Below, piece after piece: positions 61,094 to 64,000 of a DNA stretch of 64,000 bases. The position numbers were made by a program, and so were the translations under genes. The stretch spans positions 55,749 to 119,748 of the forward strand of contig CBFIIW010000008.1 of NCBI GenBank assembly GCA_965662775.1, written 5' to 3'. The DNA comes from UBA7985 sp002690455 (GTDB lineage Bacteria > Pseudomonadota > Alphaproteobacteria > UBA7985). Every line of letters starts with the position of its first letter. Within the stretch, counting starts at the first letter, position 1. Below the pieces are notes generated by a model. That model saw only the letters and a program-made list of their open reading frames with translations, ran no database searches and had not been told where the DNA came from.

Positions 61094-62353
61094 ATGTCCG
61101 ATGCGCAGTCTGCCCCCTTAGACAAAGACCCGTCGGGCCGACGCAAGCGTCGCCGACGCAGTCCTAAGGGGATGGCCCGGCCTGCCGCGAACAGTGGCGG
61201 ATCCCCGGGTAAGGCCAAGGGTGCCGCCTCGCGGCCCAAGGGAGGAGCCGGTCGCCGCAACGGTGAACCCGTATTTGCGGCCGTGGATCTGGGCACCAAC
61301 AACTGCCGCCTGCTCATTGCCCGTCCCAATGCCCGTGACCAGCAGCAATCATTTACGGTGGTGGACGCATTTTCCCGCATTGTCCGACTGGGCGAAGGAC
61401 TGGGGCAGCACGGCAATCTGTCCGAAAAAGCAATGGAGCGCACGGTCGCTGCGCTGAGTATCTGCGCTGGAAAAATCCGGCGACAGGGTGCCTCTCGTGT
61501 TGACGCCGTCGCAACGGAAGCCTGTCGTCAGGCGGCGAACTACCCCGACTTTGTCGCACGGGTCGAAAAGGAAACGGGGCTTCAGCTTCGGCTGATCTCC
61601 GGGCAGGAAGAAGCCGCTATCGGGCTAGCAGGCTGTGCCTCGTTGCTTGATGGAACACGTCCACGAGCGCTGGTCTTCGACATCGGCGGAGGCTCAACCG
61701 AAGTTTCGTGGATCGACACGACCGAAGACCGCCCACGGGTCCTGGCAAGCCGATCCGTGCCACTGGGCGTCGTGACGCTGGCGGAGAAATACAGTAATGG
61801 CATGGAGCTTTCGGAGGAAAATTTCGACTTGATCGCACGCAATACCAAGCGCTCGTTCAAGGCCTTTTCCAAGCGTCATGGCATCGTGGACGCGATCGGG
61901 CGGGGGGAGGTACAGATGGTTGGGACCAGCGGCACCATTACCACTGTCGCCGGGCTGCACCTCAAACTGCCAACCTATGATCGGAACCAAGTCGATGGAA
62001 TGGTACTGTCGATGGATGATTTACGGGCCGTAATCAATGACCTTCGCGCCCGAGATAATGACAGCCGAGCCACGCTGGGCTGTATCGGGCGAGGGCGATC
62101 TGATCTGGTGCTGCCGGGCTGTGCAGTGCTTCAGGGGCTCACCGCACTCTGGTCTGTGCCTTCGCTATCCGTGGCGGACCGGGGATTGCGTGAAGGCATG
62201 CTGCTGCGGATGATGCAGGGCAAGATGCCAGGTCGCCGCCGGCGGCCGCGTTCGAGAAACCGGAACAGTAGTGGCCAAAAAAACACCGGTAGGCGCAACA
62301 TTGCCTCCGGCAAAGATCTGACAAGTCCGGCTTCGGAACAGGGAACCGACTAG
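61094..62353 (+). CDS. Ppx/GppA-family phosphatase with basic tails
   Basis: A 419-residue exopolyphosphatase/pppGpp-phosphohydrolase-family protein. The ASKHA-fold motifs are AAVDLGTNNCRLLIARPN and FDIGGGSTEVSW, and a GTSGTITTVAGL phosphate loop follows. The first 60 residues are Arg/Lys-rich and low in complexity (RRKRRRRSPKGMARPA and beyond), as is the C-terminal tail. These could bind polyphosphate or nucleic acid. The stop overlaps the rlmE start by one base (TAGTG). Confidence 0.9.
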   Translation: MSDAQSAPLDKDPSGRRKRRRRSPKGMARPAANSGGSPGKAKGAASRPKGGAGRRNGEPVFAAVDLGTNNCRLLIARPNARDQQQSFTVVDAFSRIVRLGEGLGQHGNLSEKAMERTVAALSICAGKIRRQGASRVDAVATEACRQAANYPDFVARVEKETGLQLRLISGQEEAAIGLAGCASLLDGTRPRALVFDIGGGSTEVSWIDTTEDRPRVLASRSVPLGVVTLAEKYSNGMELSEENFDLIARNTKRSFKAFSKRHGIVDAIGRGEVQMVGTSGTITTVAGLHLKLPTYDRNQVDGMVLSMDDLRAVINDLRARDNDSRATLGCIGRGRSDLVLPGCAVLQGLTALWSVPSLSVADRGLREGMLLRMMQGKMPGRRRRPRSRNRNSSGQKNTGRRNIASGKDLTSPASEQGTD

Positions 62354-63114
62354 TGGTTGAATATAAGCCTAAGCGAACCGGCAGTTCAGGGCGCAGTGGC
62401 GGCCCTCCGGGGCAAAGCCGCGATCTCGCCGTTCGGGTAAAGTCCGCCAGGGGGCGCAAAAACTCGTCGACCCGCTGGCTGCAGCGACAGCTCAACGACC
62501 CCTATGTTGCGGCGGCCAAACGAGATGGTTATCGTGGGCGAGCGGCTTACAAGCTGCTGGAAATAAACGACAAGCTGAAATTCCTCAACCCCGGTAAACG
62601 GGTTGTCGACCTTGGGTGTGCGCCGGGCGGCTGGTTGCAGGTCGCCGTCCGCTTCTGCGGTGAAGGCAAGGTCGTCGGTATCGATCTGCTGCCAACGGAG
62701 CCGGTATCAGGTGCCGAAGTGATCGAAGGTGACGTCCGCGAACCCGGCGATCTGGACCGCGTACGTGCGCTCCTCGATGGCGCGCAGGCCGATATCGTGC
62801 TCTCAGACATGGCGGCGTCTTCGACCGGGCATAAAGCAACTGACCACCTACGCATTATCGCGCTGATCGAAATTTCGCTCGACTTTGCACACGAGATATT
62901 GGCACCGGGCGGCTGGTTTGTTGTCAAAATCCTACAAGGTGGTGCGCAGGGAGATTTGCAGCAGCAGCTCGCTCAGTGCTTCGAAAAGGTGCGGGTGATT
63001 AAGCCACCAGCAAGCCGAAGTGACAGCTCGGAGGCTTATATCGCCGCCAGCGGGTATCGCGGTCGCCCTGCAAATGCGGCTCCTTTAGACCCGCGTGACG
63101 AGCCTGAGTCATAA
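62353..63114 (+). CDS. rlmE: 23S rRNA (uridine-2'-O-) methyltransferase RlmE
   Basis: Methylates U2552 of 23S rRNA, with SAM. 253 residues. The SAM loop is VVDLGCAPGGWLQVAV, the tetrad K-D-K-E residues are in RAAYKLLE, SDMA, VVKI and EAYI, and the family pattern DPYVAAAKRDGYRGRAAYKL is present. The start is GTG at 62353, overlapping the Ppx stop. The basic N-terminal tail is longer than in E. coli. The ppx-rlmE-guaB order is common in alphaproteobacteria. Confidence 0.94.
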   Translation: MVEYKPKRTGSSGRSGGPPGQSRDLAVRVKSARGRKNSSTRWLQRQLNDPYVAAAKRDGYRGRAAYKLLEINDKLKFLNPGKRVVDLGCAPGGWLQVAVRFCGEGKVVGIDLLPTEPVSGAEVIEGDVREPGDLDRVRALLDGAQADIVLSDMAASSTGHKATDHLRIIALIEISLDFAHEILAPGGWFVVKILQGGAQGDLQQQLAQCFEKVRVIKPPASRSDSSEAYIAASGYRGRPANAAPLDPRDEPES

Positions 63115-63207
63115 TCAATGCTCAACCCACAGGTCTCATAGTTGCGGGTTTTCCCGCCGCTGCCTTTGCCCTAAGCTGACAAAGAAAAGGGCAAGGACCT
63201 TTTCCAG

Positions 63208-64000
63208 ATGAAAATTCGCGACGCGCTCACCTTTGACGACGTATTGCTCCAGCCCCAGCGGTCGGAGGTCGTCCCGCTTGAGACCCGGACCAGCACCCGT
63301 ATTTCTCGTGGTATCAGCGTTGGTATACCGTTGATGTCCGCCGCGATGGACACTGTGACCGAGGCTCCTATGGCCATCACTATGGCCCAGGCTGGCGGGA
63401 TCGGGGTGATCCATAAGAACCTGAGCATCGAAGACCAGGCGGCTGCCGTGCTGACAGTGAAGAAGTATGAATCCGGTATGGTCATAAACCCGGTAACGAT
63501 CCGTCCGGGAGCGACACTGGCTGACGCCCTACTGCTCATGCAGCAGCACCGAATCAGCGGGATTCCGGTGGTCGAGCCGGGAACCGAGAAGCTGGTGGGC
63601 ATCCTGACCAACCGTGACGTTCGCTTTGCCCGAGACCAGCGGCAGACTGTTGCGGAACTGATGACTCACGAAAACCTGATTACGGTCAGTGAGACCTGTG
63701 AGCGAGATGAGGCGGAGCGCCTCCTCCACCAGCACCGGATCGAGAAACTGCTGGTGGTTGACCAGGACTTCCGCTGTGTCGGCCTGATTACCGTGAAGGA
63801 CATCGAAAAGGCACAGAACCACCCCAACGCGACAAAGGATGCGCAAGGCCGGCTGAAGGTCGCCGCTGCGACCGGCGTGGGGGACGACGGCCTGCGCCGG
63901 GCCGAGGCCCTGCTCGACGCCGGCGTGGATGCCATCATCGTCGATACCGCCCACGGTCACTCGGAGGGTGTGCTGAACCAGGTCAGCGCCATCAAGCGCC
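63208..64000 (+). CDS. guaB: Inosine-5'-monophosphate dehydrogenase (3'-truncated)
   Basis: First 264 residues of IMPDH, which oxidises IMP to XMP in GTP synthesis; the rest is outside the window. The start MKIRDALTFDDVLLQPQRSE, the nucleotide region LMSAAMDTVTEAPMAITMAQ, and the CBS-domain pair (MVINPVTIRPGATLADALLL and LITVSETCERDEAERLLHQH) are typical. The catalytic loop GSICTTR lies outside. ATG 63208 follows GGACCTTTTCCAG. It is downstream of rlmE with about 90 bp between. Confidence 0.95.
   Translation, partial: MKIRDALTFDDVLLQPQRSEVVPLETRTSTRISRGISVGIPLMSAAMDTVTEAPMAITMAQAGGIGVIHKNLSIEDQAAAVLTVKKYESGMVINPVTIRPGATLADALLLMQQHRISGIPVVEPGTEKLVGILTNRDVRFARDQRQTVAELMTHENLITVSETCERDEAERLLHQHRIEKLLVVDQDFRCVGLITVKDIEKAQNHPNATKDAQGRLKVAAATGVGDDGLRRAEALLDAGVDAIIVDTAHGHSEGVLNQVSAIKR

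Noticed and set aside
1..64000. CRISPR arrays, prophage, integrase or transposase genes
   Set aside because: No regularly spaced direct repeats and no such protein families were seen in any frame.

Overview
The window reads as chromosomal DNA of a free-living alphaproteobacterium of moderately high GC content. Support comes from the gene set and order: hisA-hisF-hisE; a hisS-prfA-prmC-DUF4167-clpB block; a Rhizobium-type L-asparaginase; a CIRCE-controlled groES-groEL pair; a COX15/CtaA heme A synthase; and ppx/gppA-rlmE-guaB. No plasmid, phage, transposase, CRISPR or rRNA genes are visible. The genus cannot be fixed from sequence reading alone.

Layout. 1-2.8 kb: end of a GNAT acetyltransferase, three overlapping histidine genes and a HIT hydrolase. 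2.9-11 kb: a RodZ-like protein, histidyl-tRNA synthetase, release factor 1 and its methyltransferase, a DUF4167 protein and ClpB behind a sigma32-like promoter. 11-16.5 kb: a LytM/M23 peptidase, an unknown protein beside an AT-rich gap, a pseudouridine synthase, an asparaginase, an NTF2-like protein and a CAT-anticodon tRNA. 16.6-24 kb: MscS, an M17 aminopeptidase, GFA and RidA proteins, a three-gene cobalt-type nitrile hydratase/thiocyanate hydrolase-like operon, a 44-codon ORF coupled to slyX, and tRNA-Ser. 24-34.5 kb: LepA, a nucleoside hydrolase, GroES/GroEL, an L,D-transpeptidase, heme A synthase and two OmpA-like proteins. 34.5-43 kb: an EamA exporter, an acyl-CoA dehydrogenase, glycerol kinase, MscL, a quinone oxidoreductase, an AI-2E family protein and YgfZ. 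43-53 kb: PdxH, a BrkB-like membrane protein with a long tail, fabI-aroC-tas, two cyclophilins and isocitrate dehydrogenase. 53-59 kb: an RND efflux operon with a split permease and a LOG protein, divergent from an ArsR-type regulator. 59-64 kb: a DUF2799 lipoprotein, TrhO, Ppx/GppA, RlmE and the start of GuaB.

Genes that work together: HisA, HisF and HisE act in histidine synthesis. PrmC methylates the GGQ glutamine of RF1 encoded just upstream. GroES/GroEL and ClpB are the heat-shock set, and both have similarly spaced sigma32-like promoters. FabI, AroC and a Tas-like reductase form a tight plus-strand run. The RND adaptor, two permease parts and LOG protein form one minus-strand unit, with stop/start overlaps of TGATG at two junctions.

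The main unusual features are (i) the split nitrile hydratase-like operon, whose alpha subunit begins with a His/Asp-rich tail that could bind metal; (ii) a dispersed intergenic repeat family built from two hairpin modules, with five copies of a 30-bp palindromic core in this window, one at the 5' edge of a membrane-protein ORF; and (iii) the split RND permease. All functional calls rest on reading motifs and gene order by eye; no database search was run.
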